Shown here: positions 1-11,950 of the stretch, in pieces
Layout of the letters: each line of letters begins with the position of its first letter
Numbering within the stretch: position 1 is the stretch's first letter
Assembly: GCF_042453785.1 (NCBI RefSeq)
Contig: NC_091677.1
Coordinates: 7,907,501 to 7,971,500, forward strand
DNA length: 64,000 bases
Source: Malus domestica
Lineage: Eukaryota; Streptophyta; Magnoliopsida; Rosales; Rosaceae
Direction of reading: 5' to 3'
Translations under genes and position numbers: made by a program
Notes under the pieces: generated by a model
What the model was told of the DNA's origin: nothing
The model's database searches: none
What the model saw: the letters and a program-made list of their open reading frames with translations, nothing else

Positions 1-3000
1 TCAGATCCAAGAAATGGAAGCGTAAGTTATATTTATTAATTAGTCTCAAACCTCCTAAACAAGCTTTTGTTAAGCAGTTGTTCGAAATCTTTTAGTTCAC
101 CTATGAATTAGTCTTTTTTGGTTGTTTTATTTAGGTTTTTCAAGGAATGTCCCCACCCAGATGACAAGCAGAGGAAGGAACTGAGCCGGGAATTAGGTTT
201 GGAACCATTACAAGTCAAATTTTGGTTTCAAAACAAGCGCACCCAAATGAAGGTATATATTTGTTCTTGAAATATCTTTAATAAGGGCTTTGGAATACTC
301 AAACTTTGTCTTTTTTAATTTTTCCTTTGTTGAAGCTACTAATTGACTGTTTTTGTTTGCTGCCAATGCTGCATTACAGACTCAGCATGAGCGGCATGAG
401 AACACACAACTGCGGAACGAAAACGAAAAGCTCCGTACTGATAACATGAGGTACAGAGAAGCGCTAGGTAATGCCTCATGCCCCAATTGTGGCGGCCCAA
501 CAGTTCTAGGGGAGATGTCTTTCGACGAACACCATCTGAGACTCGAAAATGCTCGATTACGAGAAGAGGTAGAGAAAATTAAAGATCAAGAAAATATCAA
601 ACACATTTATTATTTGGTGGATATTTTACCTATTTTAGTATAACAAATTAGGATAACATTCTATTGGCAGATGCGCAGAATGTTACATATATGTTTCAGA
701 TACGTGGCAAATGATATGTCGCCAGATTGATAACTTATTTCCTTCATTGTTCAGATTGATAGTATATCAGCGATAGCTGCGAAGTATGTTGGCAAACCAT
801 TAGGAACCTACCCTCTCATGTCTTCTCCAGTTCCTTCCCGTGGTCAACTTGATCTTGGGGTTGGGAACTTTGGTGGTCAGCCAGGCATGGGCGGTGAGAT
901 GTATGGTGCTGGAGACCTTCTCAGGTCAATCAGTGCACCAAGTGAGGTAGACAAGCCAATGATAATTGAGCTTGCTCTTGCAGCTATGGAGGAACTCTTC
1001 AAAATGGCCCAAATGGGTGAACCTTTGTGGATGACAAGCTTTGATGGCACCACAACCATACTCAATGAAGATGAGTACATCAGGACATTCCCTCGTGGAA
1101 TCGGGCCAAAACAAAACGGCTTCAAAACTGAAGCTTCGCGTGAGAGTGCAGTTGTTATCATGAACCACATTAACCTTGTTGAGATTCTTATGGATGTGGT
1201 AAGCTTAACAACTCCATTACACATTTACATACGTGTCTTCATTAATGTCATCATATTGTTCTATTAAAAAAAATTAATAACGTCTTTGAATTAAGGAATC
1301 ACATGAACCCTAACTATTACGTGTGATTTTATAACGTGTAGAATCAATGGTCGACTGTGTTTTCTGGGATTGTGTCAAGAGCTCTGACCCTTGAAGTCCT
1401 ATCATCTGGCGTGCCTGGAAATTACAATGGAGCCTTGCAAGTGGTATGTAAATTTTCCCCTCAAATTTCAATTTTAGCTCTCCTTGTTTTACCATGAATT
1501 GTTTAGATTTCGTGCCACATATATTCTTGCATTAAAATACAGTTTGTGATTAATTGGTAGATGACGGCAGAATTCCAAGTTCCTTCACCACTTGTTCCAA
1601 CTCGTGAGAGTTATTATGTAAGGTACTGCAAACAGCATGCCGATGGCACCTGGGCTGTGGTTGATGTTTCATTGGACGACTTGCGCCCCAATCCTGAGCC
1701 TAGATCTTGTCAAAGAAGGCCCTCGGGATGCCTAATTCAAGAATTGCCAAATGGATATTCAAAGGTATACAATTAAACACTATATAATGCGTGTTTCACC
1801 TTCATGTGACATTTAATTATGGCCGAATTTTTAAAGTAAATATATTTCATCAATTGATAAAATTTTGGTGCATTAGGTTACATGGGTTGAGCATGCTGAA
1901 GTGGATGAAAGAGGTGTTCACAACCTCTACAAGCAGCTGGTTAGCTCCGGCCATGCATTTGGCGCGAAACGATGGGTTGCCACCTTGGACCGGCAATGCG
2001 AACGTCTAGCTAGTGCAATGGCATCAAACATCCCTACTGGTGATGTTGGAGGTAATAACAATTTAGTTTGCTATTTCATTTTTCTTTTGTAATATTTTCG
2101 GGGAATGGTATAAGGCACTAATTTGGCATGGGGCTATTCTGCTACGTTTTGGTATTCACTAACAAGATAGTCCGTTAAAAGATTACGCGTCCCGAAAATG
2201 GCATAATCCGTTAATGCCCACATGTTAATTTAAGCCTAATTATATTCGATATAAATTCATTAACCCTAATTGTTTATATTTGTTACGTTCATGGTTAATT
2301 AGTGATTACAAATCAAGAAGGGAGAAAAAGCATGCTAAAATTGGCTGAAAGAATGGTGATTAGCTTCTGTTCTGGAGTGAGTGCATCAACCACTCACACA
2401 TGGACCACACTGTCTGGAACCGGTGCTGATGATGTCCGGGTGATGACCCGAAAAAGTGTGGATGATCCCGGAAGGCCTCCAGGTATTGTGCTCAGTGCCG
2501 CCACATCTTTTTGGCTTCCAGTTCCTCCCAAAAGAGTCTTTGAGTTTCTCCGCGATGAGAACTCCCGCAGCGAGGTACAGACACTTCAACTAGTCTTCAA
2601 ACTTAATTAGTTGTGCTCTGATTCTTGGAATAAATTTACCAAATCTAATACAGGACCCAAATTAATGCGTACCTACATTTTGCAGAAGCCTGAGAATTAT
2701 ACTCTAAATTATAAATAAATATTACCATGCATGTGTCTCAGAAAAATGTAACAGAACTAGTACATGAACCATTTCTAAAACATACCATATACGGACTAGT
2801 ATACACAGACACCATTTGCACAGTAAGTAATTTCTATGGAAGATCAAAAGCATATTTATCACATCCCACCTAATATAGAGACAAATACCACAGAAAACCT
2901 AGGCTTATTTTGTGTCAAACTCAGCCGAAAAAAAAGAAAGGGAAAAAAAACCAAGATGGAAGTTTGGTTTTTACAAACAATCAGCTAATTAAACTGAAAG

Positions 3001-3611
3001 CATACATTTATCCGCCCTAAATTGTTCTAATTGAGTAATTGTGATGGTCACTTATGCTTGCAGTGGGATATTCTTTCCAATGGGGGAATTGTTCAAGAGA
3101 TGGCACACATTGCGAATGGTCATGACACTGGGAATTGCGTGTCTCTACTACGAGTAAATGTAGCTTTATGTTTTATAATGATTTTGTTTTCCCTAATTAA
3201 GTATATTTCTTGATCTTCACATAACAATTGACATAGTAATATAAAATTAATTTGTAGAGTGCCAATTCAAGCCAGAGCAACATGCTGATACTGCAAGAGA
3301 GCTGCACTGACCCAACAGCTTCCTTTGTGATTTATGCACCAGTTGACATTGTTGCCATGAATGTGGTGCTGAATGGGAGTGACCCTGATTATGTTGCCCT
3401 TCTTCCTTCTGGGTTTGCTATACTCCCGGATGGAGCCGACATTGGAGACTCTGGCTCTGGTGGTGGTTCCCTTCTCACTGTTGCTTTTCAGATCTTGGTT
3501 GATTCAATCCCAACTGCTAAGCTGTCTCTCGGGTCGGTTGCAACAGTTAACAATCTTATTGCTTGCACTGTTGAGAGGATCAAAGCTGCATTGTCATGCG
3601 ACAATGAGTGA
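1..3611 (+). CDS. HDG2: HD-ZIP IV homeobox-START transcription factor, HDG2-like (5' end outside window)
   Basis: Nuclear regulator of epidermal (L1 layer) cell identity; this family binds L1-box promoter sites. Ten exons join in one frame: 1-21, 135-252, 380-568, 755-1198, 1342-1443, 1561-1764, 1877-2051, 2303-2574, 3064-3159 and 3258-3611, giving about 657 residues. Seen: the C-terminal homeodomain with recognition helix [14 protein letters not shown], the plant ZLZ zipper with the CPNCGGP loop, a START domain from about [16 protein letters not shown], and the conserved C-terminal half ending [13 protein letters not shown]. The first ~65-80 residues (acidic N-terminus and start of the homeodomain) lie upstream. 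[19 protein letters not shown] and [19 protein letters not shown] fit HDG2 better than PDF2/ATML1 as I remember them. No break seen. A truncated duplicate lies at 15989-19047. Confidence 0.93.
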
Positions 3612-6385
3612 ACTTCATGACCCAATTAGTTAATTTCTATAGGTAATCTAATTATACATGGCACATGTTACAAGTTAATTGCATGTCACATATTTGGTGT
3701 GTAATATTAGTCAAATAATCGTTTCCCTTTACTTTGTTGCAATATTTTGAGGACGAGGAAGGGAGGTGAAATGAGAGACACAGATGGTGGTAAGGAATTT
3801 CGGCAGCTTATACCCAGGAGGGGAGAAGTCAAGAGCGCACCCTACATGATCTTTTTGTATAATCTATAAAGAGATTAGGGGTTCGGGTATTGACTTCGTC
3901 GAACTATGTTAAAGGCAAATTAAGCGCTTGAGACCTTATTTATTTTTTGTTTTTGCTTTTATTGAACTTTCTCATTTTCCACCTCTAACCTTGTACACAA
4001 GATTAGGGTTTTGGAATGGATATTGCTTTTCTTTATGGTCAAACGTTCAGGGTTTCTTTTTTTGAAAAAGGTTTTTAAAAGTACGGTTTTATTTTAAGAA
4101 TTTTCTTTTTTTAAGTAATTTGTGTTGAATGATTGTGGATTGTTTGCCTTTGTTGGTATTCGCGACTTTTGACTTAAGCTGTTTATTACGGCAAAAGTTA
4201 TACAACGCATCAGTGTTTGAGATGTAACATTGCATGGAACAATTGGATTATGAAAGTTACAATTTGACTGCTCAAATGCTAATACATCTTATACGCTGGT
4301 GTATTTCTATGCAATGCACCAGTGAAGAAAAAAAGCAGTTTATAATCCCAAATGCATAAGTTATTTGATACCTTAAATACAAGTTGTTGATAAAAACGTA
4401 GCATAGTTCAAGTGGTTGGGATGGTAGGGGTTGGGATAAGGATTAGCCAAGGGGTTTGCTTCCTCCCATTTTTACTAGGAAAAAAAAATCAAGCAATTAA
4501 AGCTAGTCTCCTAGATGAGCGAAGAAGCTTAATCTTAGTTGGGAGGAAATTATCTCAAAGGTGACGAATTTTAAGCTGAAAAACGCTTAAATTAATATTA
4601 TATGTGGATAAATTATGTAATCCAATGATTTCATGTGCCACCGGTTCTTTAGATTGCGAAGATATATACTCTATGTAACTTGCTATTTATTATCAAACAA
4701 TCAATTATGAACTATTTATCAAATGAGTACAGGTCATGTCTAAATGTATGATTCTAGTTGAGTTTGATAATTGTCCGACAACATTTGATCACTTAACCAG
4801 AATTTTTTTTTGCCTTTTCCAGTCCATTTTAATGTAGGCATCACATCAACAGATATAAAGATTATTCCATTCATTAGTTACACATTTTGAGCATCTGCAA
4901 CGTAATATTTAAATTTGAAAATATGAGTACACCCTTTAAAATTCAATTTTCTTTAATTAAAATTCATCATGATAAATTTTTTTAACAAAAATCCAATGAC
5001 TAATCTCTAACTAAGCAATATCCATAATTAAGTTTGACTTAGAAAATTTTGTATTTTTGGATGTCTAAATTACCCCTAATAACACTTACTTTGGGTCTCT
5101 CACTTATTATCTACATTTATTTTACATTATTTCATTCAATTAAATGTTCAAATACCTTATGGAGATTTAGAAAAAAAAACTCAAATGTCATGATTCCTAT
5201 GCATTTAATAGCAAAAATTTACATGATACCAATGTTCCTTATATAGTTGTTTTCACATGATGCTAACACGTAAATTAGTATATTATTTTGCACAACATAT
5301 ATAACAATATAAGTTCTTAGTAAATTATGTAATGACACATGCAAAATAATTTACCTACAAAATAAATAAATATTTTTTATTCAAAATTAATTAAATACCA
5401 ATATTTTGCAAAAAAAATATATATATATAAAACAATTTACCTACAAAATAAAAGAGTGTTGATTGATTGCACACTCTATATAATAATAACAAAATGTGGC
5501 TAGTATATATGTAATATCACATGAAAAATAATTAACCTACAAAATAAATAAATGTTTTTAGCCAATTGATTCAAATTAATTAATTACATATTATTTTACA
5601 TAAAAATATATATAAATTATTTGTATGCATATATATAATTTTAACAAAATGTATCTAATACATATATGCAAAATAATTTACCTACAATGATTGTCAAACA
5701 AATAAAAGAAATGAAACATATGATGGTAAGAGAAGTATAAAGTAGATAATTTTCTAATAGTAAGGCACTTATTTCTCACAATTATGATGGCAGTCTACTT
5801 CAAATTTGGGTTTTATTTGGATGTTTAAAATGAAATTGATTTTTATTAAGGAAATTAGTTTTGCATGGGCTTATATCTAAAAAACCCTATTTAAATTGTA
5901 CATACTTTTGTGCAGCAAGAAAACTCACTGATTGACACTTAATAACTGGAAATATGAACCTCTCTAAACCCTCATTGACTCTTAGTCCTCCATGGTGCAA
6001 GAGAAATTGCAGTTGAAGTAGTACAAAATTACTAATTGGAACAAATGCCGCTTTTATAATCAGACAGAAAGGCTTGTTGCTGGGTTCTGGTTCCACATGC
6101 ATATGTAATATTGTCAGCAGTGCTTTGTATTCATTTCATGGTGTGAATTCTTGGAAGTAATGTTGCAATTAATGTATCTGCAAACTCTGTCTCATCTCAT
6201 AAAAACGTTGACCTTTCTGCACTATATCTAGCAAGAAAATGTAAAAACATTAAGTCAAGTTGAAAAGTTTTCACCATATTGTTTGACATGAACCATTTGA
6301 GACAATGCGCGGGCACACGGACACAGACATACGACAAAAATATCCATACCCACCAATTGTGATGCACTTTTCAATAGAAAAAAAA
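3612..6385. other. Intergenic, AT-rich, no gene seen
   Basis: The 3' UTR and flank of the HDG2-like gene; about 3612-3835 is also present after the duplicate at 19048-19262. Around 4395-4480 there is a stretch like the head of a tRNA-derived SINE (atagttcaagtggttgggat), too weak to call firmly. The rest is AT-rich, and the short open frames show no recognisable protein. Confidence 0.6.
5330..5720. repeat. Degenerate AT-rich repeat
   Basis: The phrase aataatttacctacaaaata recurs about four times with variations, separated by TA-rich and ATA-microsatellite DNA. It looks like a decayed local duplication or an old MITE cluster. No terminal repeats were recognised. Confidence 0.4.
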
Positions 6386-6542
6386 GGTAACTTTAACGAA
6401 AAGCACGCGGTACTGTTTACTTTAACGAAAAACCACATTTTTACACTAAAAAGTCAATTCTGGTACTATTCACTTTACCCTTTATTTTGTCCTTATCATT
6501 AAAACTCAAAGTTTTCAAACCCTTTTCATTAGTTTTCCTTAG
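6386..6542 (+). mobile_element. ~157-bp MITE, copy 1
   Basis: Starts aaggtaactttaacgaaaa and ends ttcattagttttccttag; the two ends are imperfect inverted repeats. A copy of the same sequence in the opposite orientation lies at 52973-53130, alignable along nearly its whole length (tactattcactttaccct and ttttgtccttatcattaaaa are shared). There is no coding capacity, so it is a non-autonomous DNA element; the superfamily was not determined. Confidence 0.7.
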
Positions 6543-6866
6543 AAAAAATGGATGTCTTTTATTCTAAGGCCATCTTCAATTGAGAGCTAGCCAGATAGCT
6601 CGTTTTAGCCTTCTGGCCCTCCAAGATTATTTAAGATATTAATATTTTAATGAATAGTACAGGGTCATATTTGTCTCCGTCTCCAACCGAGGGCCAGAGG
6701 GCCAAAGGGCTCGTTTTAGTCCTGTCACAAAAAACTGTCTCCAACCAAGGGCCAAAGGATTAAACATAATTTATTATTTAAATTTAAAAACAACAATAAC
6801 TTAAATTTAAAAACTACAACTAAAATTTAAAAATGACAAATTAAATTTAAAAACTACAACTTAAAT

Positions 6867-6920
6867 TTAATATCCATAATCATTATTATCTTCATCATCC
6901 GCCATCGTATGAGTATAGTC
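6867..6920 (-). pseudogene. C-terminal fragment of Harbinger SANT/NAM-type ORF1
   Basis: Read on the minus strand this encodes a tail like DYTHTMADDEDNNDYGY followed by a stop. It corresponds to DYTPTMADDEDDVDYRY at the end of the ORF in the element at 56783-58447. It is cut off at 6920 by the inserted LTR; nothing of the upstream ORF was found across the insertion. Confidence 0.75.
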
Positions 6921-7435
6921 TGTTGATGCACAAAATCAGCGAGGACTTTGGTACAACAGAAAGTGTTAAGTTTGTGACCTTCGCTAGATTGCTCTGGTCA
7001 CTAGTGTGGATAAGTATGTAAATGGATAGAGACAGGGAAGCAAACACAAAATGTACGTGGTTCACCCATATTGGCTACGTCCACGGAGTAGAGGAGTTCT
7101 CATTAATTATGAAGGGTTTACACATGTACATAGGTTCAAGCTCTCCTTTTGTGAGTACTAGTGAATGATTTAGTACAAATGACATTAGGAAATATTGTGA
7201 GATAATGATCTCTATTTATAGAAGAGAGTTTCTAGTTTCATTCTGACATTGACACGTGTCATGTTATGATTGGCTTCTGATGTTGACATGTGTTGCGTTA
7301 TGATTGACTTCTGATGTCGACATGTGTCGCGCTATGATTGGCCTCCTGGTTGGAGGGAAACTCTTCTAGGTCCTTGACGGTATAACGTTGACCGGTGCTC
7401 AGTAGTTTCGGGATTGATCAAGTATGGTACAAACA
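6921..7435 (-). repeat. LTR of the Gypsy-like remnant
   Basis: Bounded by TG...CA. On the minus strand it starts tgtttgtaccatacttgatc and ends ttttgtgcatcaaca. The same end sequence is found on the LTRs of the element at 10666-14549, so the families are related. It contains a TATA-like stretch (tctataaatagag on the minus strand, ~7210-7225). Confidence 0.7.
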
Positions 7436-8770
7436 GTGCTCCCCTAAGTTCTGTAGTAAGGGAAGCTTATCGGTTGGGGACTTGCAAGATCCAAGCTGTT
7501 GAGTAATCACGAAACTTCTAAGTACCGAAATGTGGTATCGTCTTCACTTGCCTTATCTGTCTCATAGGTAGATGTGGCATCTTCTCTGGAAGTACTTTTC
7601 CTCCATCTAAGGGTGGTATCTTTAACCGGTGGAGATGCACAAGTTAATGTATCAATTTGACTTGAAGCTTACTTGTAGTTTCAGGCTTGGTCAAGCTCGA
7701 TACAACCCATGTAGTAGGAGTCCCCCAAGTCGCCGAGCTAGGAGATTTGCCGAATGAGGTAACAGACAAGGTAAGCAATAAGACTTCCAAGCAAGCAACC
7801 TGGATCGGAGGTTCGACTTCGGCTTCTGGTTGATTGTTCTCCTTCTCCTTGTGTCATAAACAGCAACAAGGATAAGGATAAGCAAATGGAGAAGAGATGA
7901 TATGAGATACTTTTATTTTTGAAGAAGTAACTTTCCACGGGCTTATTTTTTAACTGGGCTGGAGGGTTTTCTGGTTTCCTCCAGAATATAAGGCCGACTT
8001 AAGAATTTGAAGGTTAAAACAAGTCCATCAAATCTAGAGTACATTCGACCCTGGTGATATAGGATACTTTTGTTGTTGACAAAGTAGTAGATGTATCGGC
8101 ACGTGTTCTGTTACGCTTGTCTCCACATGCTTCCTTGTATCATTCTCACTTGCCCTATCTGTTCCTCAGACAGATGTGTTATCTTCTCTGGAAGCATAAG
8201 ATGTTGAAGATAAGTACTCGAGAGCAATGTCAGGTAAGTAATCAGGTAAGGGGTTCTAGGCAGTCAGTTCCTGACTGGAAGCTTGATTCCAAGTGCTGAC
8301 TGATTGCTTTCTTTCTCCTTGTCTTGCAGGTAAGAACAAAGCCAAAGGAAAAAACAGGGAAAAAACATGTGATATGGGATACTCTTGCTTTTAACCCTGA
8401 TGATATGCGATACTCTTGCTCTGGTGTGGCTTGTTTGCAGAGATATTATTGGGGGGAAAAGAAGTTGAGTATTTCGAGATACTCTGCTGAGAGTGCCCTC
8501 TCGGATGTGAAGAAAAGTTGAGCATTTTTTTTTATTTGCAGGTCTGCCTGGCTGTGGAGGATGGAAATCTTTCCTTTTGCCCTGAGATTGATATGTCTGT
8601 TGACTTGACAAAGTATTAAGTAAGGCAGGGAGAGGCACCGCCGCCGTTTGGAAGGTCGAGGTCTTCTCATTTGGTTGGATCTGGCTTCCACTCCCTACTT
8701 GCTGATAAATGGTGGTTGTGGGGGGTTTCCCTTGATATGTCCTTACCTCAGCGGAGGCATGGTTGTAAGC

Positions 8771-8983
8771 CTATGCCATCATCTCAGAGTAAGTCTTCCA
8801 AGTGTTGGCATTGATCATGTACTTGAAGAAACAATCACGTAGGCCTGCCGTGAAGGCCTTGAGGGCGATCTTGTCATCTGCCTTAGTGCAGCGAGAATAC
8901 TCATGGCTGAAACGACCAGCATACTCTCGTAGTGACTCGTCCGGCTTCTGGTGAATAGTGTACAAGTCATCTGCAGAATGCAA
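8771..8983 (-). other. gag fragment of the Gypsy-like remnant
   Basis: The minus strand encodes a piece typical of plant Gypsy gag (LYTIHQKPDESLREYAGRFS and KALKAFTAGLRDCFFKYM-like phrases), the retrotransposon gag helical domain. Only about 70 residues remain. It is a fossil fragment with no protease or polymerase nearby. Confidence 0.75.
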
Positions 8984-9060
8984 GCGATCAGTCTGGAAGA
9001 TGTGTTGAGAGTATTAAAAATTTTGCTTGCATTATGCTGATGACTTGTACACTATTCATC
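8951..9060. repeat. Inverted repeat at the broken gag edge
   Basis: gaatagtgtacaagtcatct at ~8953-8972, extending to gcaagc at ~8987, is repeated in reverse complement at ~9026-9058 (gcttgcattatgctgatgac ...). Arms are ~33 bp with about two mismatches and the spacer is ~40 bp. It seems to be an inverted mini-duplication of gag sequence formed at the deletion edge. Confidence 0.75.
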
Positions 9061-10665
9061 TGCTGAATGTTGCTAGCCGTTATACTCATGCCTATGAATA
9101 CCTATTACTGTTGGTTGTAACCGACAGTATTAAAAAATCATTCTTTAATGCTGTCGGTTATAACCGACAACAATAGAAAAACTATAAAAAAAATTGCTAG
9201 CCCTTTGGCCCTTTGAAATTCCATGGGGCCCTCCCAGATTCCCGAGCTCTCTGGCCTAGCCCTCGGTTGGAGACGGTTTTAGGGCTATTTTCGACCATCT
9301 GGCCCTCTGGACCATTTGGTTGGAGATGGCCTAAGTCTTGATATATGACCGTATGATTTGTAGAAAGAAAAACAACGGAAATATCTAAAACGAATGAAGG
9401 AAACCACAATGAACTGGCATGTTTAATTGACATCACACCAATAGTTTTCTAGACATCACACTTAGGGTTAGATTGCATTACACGAACCTGGAGAAACGAA
9501 GCTTCTTGAAAAGTTATGTTAAATCTTTATTCATCCAAATGTGCTATAATGTAACGACCCGTCCCCAAATATTATGGTTTTTATAATTTTAAAGCATCAA
9601 TTTATGAAAATGCCCTTTGAAGCGAAAAACGTTGACTTTTGTTAACCACATTGTCATGTCACGTAAGATTCATTTCCTTGGCATATTCTCTAGTACTCGT
9701 CGTTACGAACGCGTGAGAACAAACGAAATGTAATTTGAAGTTATATTGAAAGAGTTATAAAGAGCAAAAATAGGGGCGAAATGGTCATTTGACCATAATC
9801 TAGAAGGCTCTAGATTTGCTAGAGCAACAATCTGGAAGCCACATGTGTGGTTATGATGGAAAGAAGAGAAAAGAAAGGAGGGGAAATGAGGGAGAGATGA
9901 CCAATCAGGAGAAAGAAATGTGGGATGCTGCCCAATTAGAAAAGAAAGAAAGAAGGGAAATGAGAGAAAATAGAGCCCAACATATCGGACCCCTTTTCGA
10001 CCTGTTTGCCGATCGCGACCTGGTTCCCTAAATTGGTTCCTAGCGCCATTTTCCAACAAGATTTCATCAGTATTTTCAGCGATTCGTAGCCACCCCCTAC
10101 CTGGAAACAACTCTACATCAACTCCTCTTCCATTTCCACCTAAATCCCACTTGGTTTAACCCCATATTCATGAATAACAAAACCCGTAGGGTTTATGGGT
10201 GCATGGCGACGATTCGCCATTTCTGCAAGCACCATCGTCGAGCACCACCCTTGTTCAACTCCCCTTGAGGCATGGATCAAAGCCCAAACACATTTGGAGG
10301 CGGTGGAACTGCAAATTCGATGAATCGAAGAACACCCATTTTATGGTTTTTCGATAAATTGAGGTGGTTTTCAAGTGTTTCTCGGTCAAATTAGATTTCG
10401 GCCTACGTATGAAAGTTATTCCCCTTGATGAGCTATACATTCCTATAAAATTTGGTAATTTTTTGGGTTGGTCGGAAAATTGGGTTTCCGACAACCATGG
10501 CCTTCTGGGTCGCCGCCCCGTGGCAGCTCGTGCAGCGGCGCTGGAGGGAACTTGAGGTCCCTCCTTAGGTTTTTCGAAATGCTGAATCCGAATCCGCTAT
10601 CTATTTTCCCAAATTTGATCGTTTAAGTAGAGTTTTACTACATGGTCCCTATTTGTGTTTAGGTG

Positions 10666-11027
10666 TGTTTATACCATATTTAGGGCCTCCGTATTTAGAT
10701 CTCATATAAATACTCGGGGGACTTAAATGTAATTATGTGATAAAGGAAGGGGTAAATATGTAATAAGTGAGAAATCCTTATTCTATAAAAGGACCCCTCA
10801 CCCTCACAATTAGGGGAGGCTATTTTTTAGGCCAATTCCTAAGGCTCCTCACCCCCTCTCAACGCTCTCACTCTCAGAGCTCTCTCTCCCTCAGATAAAT
10901 ATACAGTCAGTGTGGACGTAGCCCAAACCTTGGGGTGAACCATGATATATCTTGTGTTATTTACATTACTTGTAAATTCACGGTCAGGTTTACGTTGTTC
11001 CAAGACCTTCGGTTTTGTGCATCAACA
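10666..11027 (+). repeat. 5' LTR of the element at 10666-14549
   Basis: 362 bp, TG...CA, with a TATA box (tataaaa, 10784-10790) in cttattctataaaaggaccc, followed by a CT-rich leader. Same length as the 3' LTR. Confidence 0.88.
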
Positions 11028-11234
11028 TTTGGCGCCGTCTGTGGGAATCGATACGAAAAGTTGTGTCGGTTCTCTTTCATTTTTTCACCTCTGCCATGAA
11101 TCTACAGAAACCCAAGAACCTCCACAGCACCCGTCACCAAACAGACACTTTCCTTCACCACAAAGACACACTCGAGACATATCCAAAACCTCCAAATCGC
11201 CACGTGTCACTTCCAAAGTTGGGGAATCAGGCGT

Positions 11235-11486
11235 TTAAGAAGAGTGACTCGGAGGCTGGAACGAGGCTGCTCTACCCTGTGATGCTCAAAAGCCTCGAGT
11301 TTAGGTGGTCCTTAATCCGTAAAATCTACGCGATCATTTCCATCCAATTACTAGCCACTATCGTTGTAGGTACCGTCGCCGTTTCGGTCCAGCGGGTGGC
11401 TAACTTCTTGTCTGCACCGGCACCGGCCTGGCGCTCTACATCGTTCTCATCATCACGCCTTTCATCGTGTTGTACCCACTCAGAAA
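11235..11486 (+). pseudogene. Captured fragment of a LIFEGUARD/BAX-inhibitor-1-like gene
   Basis: The segment encodes residues typical of the N-terminus and first membrane spans of plant LIFEGUARD (LFG) proteins: GTRLLYPVMLKS, then FRWSLIRKIYAIISIQLLA, then a stretch recognisable as the LALYIVLIITPFIVL span. In normal genes this family protects against cell death at the ER or Golgi. Here it is only the first part of a gene, carried as passenger sequence inside an LTR element, and it is broken. Recognition is by family motif; the donor locus was not identified. Confidence 0.7.
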
Positions 11487-11950
11487 TATATCATCTCCGA
11501 CGAGGAACCCACGAATCAACGCCGTCGAGGCGTCCAAGAAGGCTTTCGAAACCATCCAACGATCCCGCAAGTTTGTCGTCGAGGCGTCCAAGAAGGCTGA
11601 CGAGATTAAGAAAGCCATGCTCAAGCAGGCCGATCAGATCAAGTTCATTTCTATCCCTGAGATCATTCATCCACACTTCACCTCGCTCTCGATCGTCAAC
11701 TCCGCCTCCGCGTCCCTGCTTATCAGATTTGCAGATCTGCTTCCAAAGCTACGAGGTCCTTCCCCTCTACTCCCAAGACCTCATCCCGTTCCTACTCCGA
11801 ATGGCGAGCTGTAGCTACGGCTGCAGCAGTAACGTTGGGTTTGAAGGCGCCTTTGTTTGTTTCAAGTTTTGGAAGAGCTGGCTCTGACAATGCATCTGGA
11901 TGATGGATTCCTGGAGCACTTGCCATTCCTGCTGCACGAATGAAGTTTGG
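11487..11950 (+). pseudogene. Second coding-like passenger segment, donor unknown
   Basis: GC-richer than the surroundings and coding-like. It reads as an amphipathic, helical Lys/Ala/Glu-rich stretch with an internal repeat (VEASKKAFETIQRSRK and VVEASKKADEIKKA), followed by Ser/Pro-rich and Ala-rich sequence. I do not recognise the protein. It directly follows the LIFEGUARD-like piece, so either the two come from one aberrant transcript or from two captures. Not a retroviral domain. Confidence 0.45.

Larger units (their letters stand above)
6921..9010 (-). mobile_element. Gypsy-like LTR element remnant, 3' LTR to gag, one LTR missing
   Basis: A fossil on the minus strand inside the Harbinger element. 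It keeps one LTR (6921-7435), a polypurine tract next to it (reads aggggagc on the minus strand), repeated non-coding interior and a fragment of gag at 8771-8983. The second LTR is absent, so the right edge (~9010) is a deletion edge rather than a natural end. The interior is internally repeated: the phrase with cttgccttatctg and cttctctggaagta at ~7546-7600 recurs at ~8147-8200. Broken, clearly not complete. Confidence 0.65.
6568..9331 (-). mobile_element. PIF/Harbinger-type DNA transposon, non-autonomous, split by a Gypsy remnant
   Basis: Terminal inverted repeats begin ggccatcttcaattga on the left and, reversed, ggccatctccaaccaaatgg on the right. The flanking target duplication is TAA (6565-6567 and 9332-9334), as expected for PIF/Harbinger. 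The left arm (6568-6920) matches the right arm of the related element at 56783-58447 in reverse and keeps the last codons of its SANT/NAM-type ORF. The centre from 6921 to about 9010 is a Gypsy LTR-element remnant. The remaining right arm contains a small hairpin (about 9108-9172) around ggttgtaaccgacag. No transposase is present. Confidence 0.8.

Noticed and set aside
877-1224. 115-residue minus-strand frame inside the HDG2-like gene, also present in the duplicate (16335-16682)
   Set aside because: Exact shadow of the START-domain exon. Its conservation between copies only follows from the duplication.
11015-11887. 290-residue plus-strand frame starting in the 5' LTR
   Set aside because: It reads through LTR, leader and captured sequence. 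Only part of it matches a LIFEGUARD segment and the remainder is out of the sensible coding frame, so it is not a gene.
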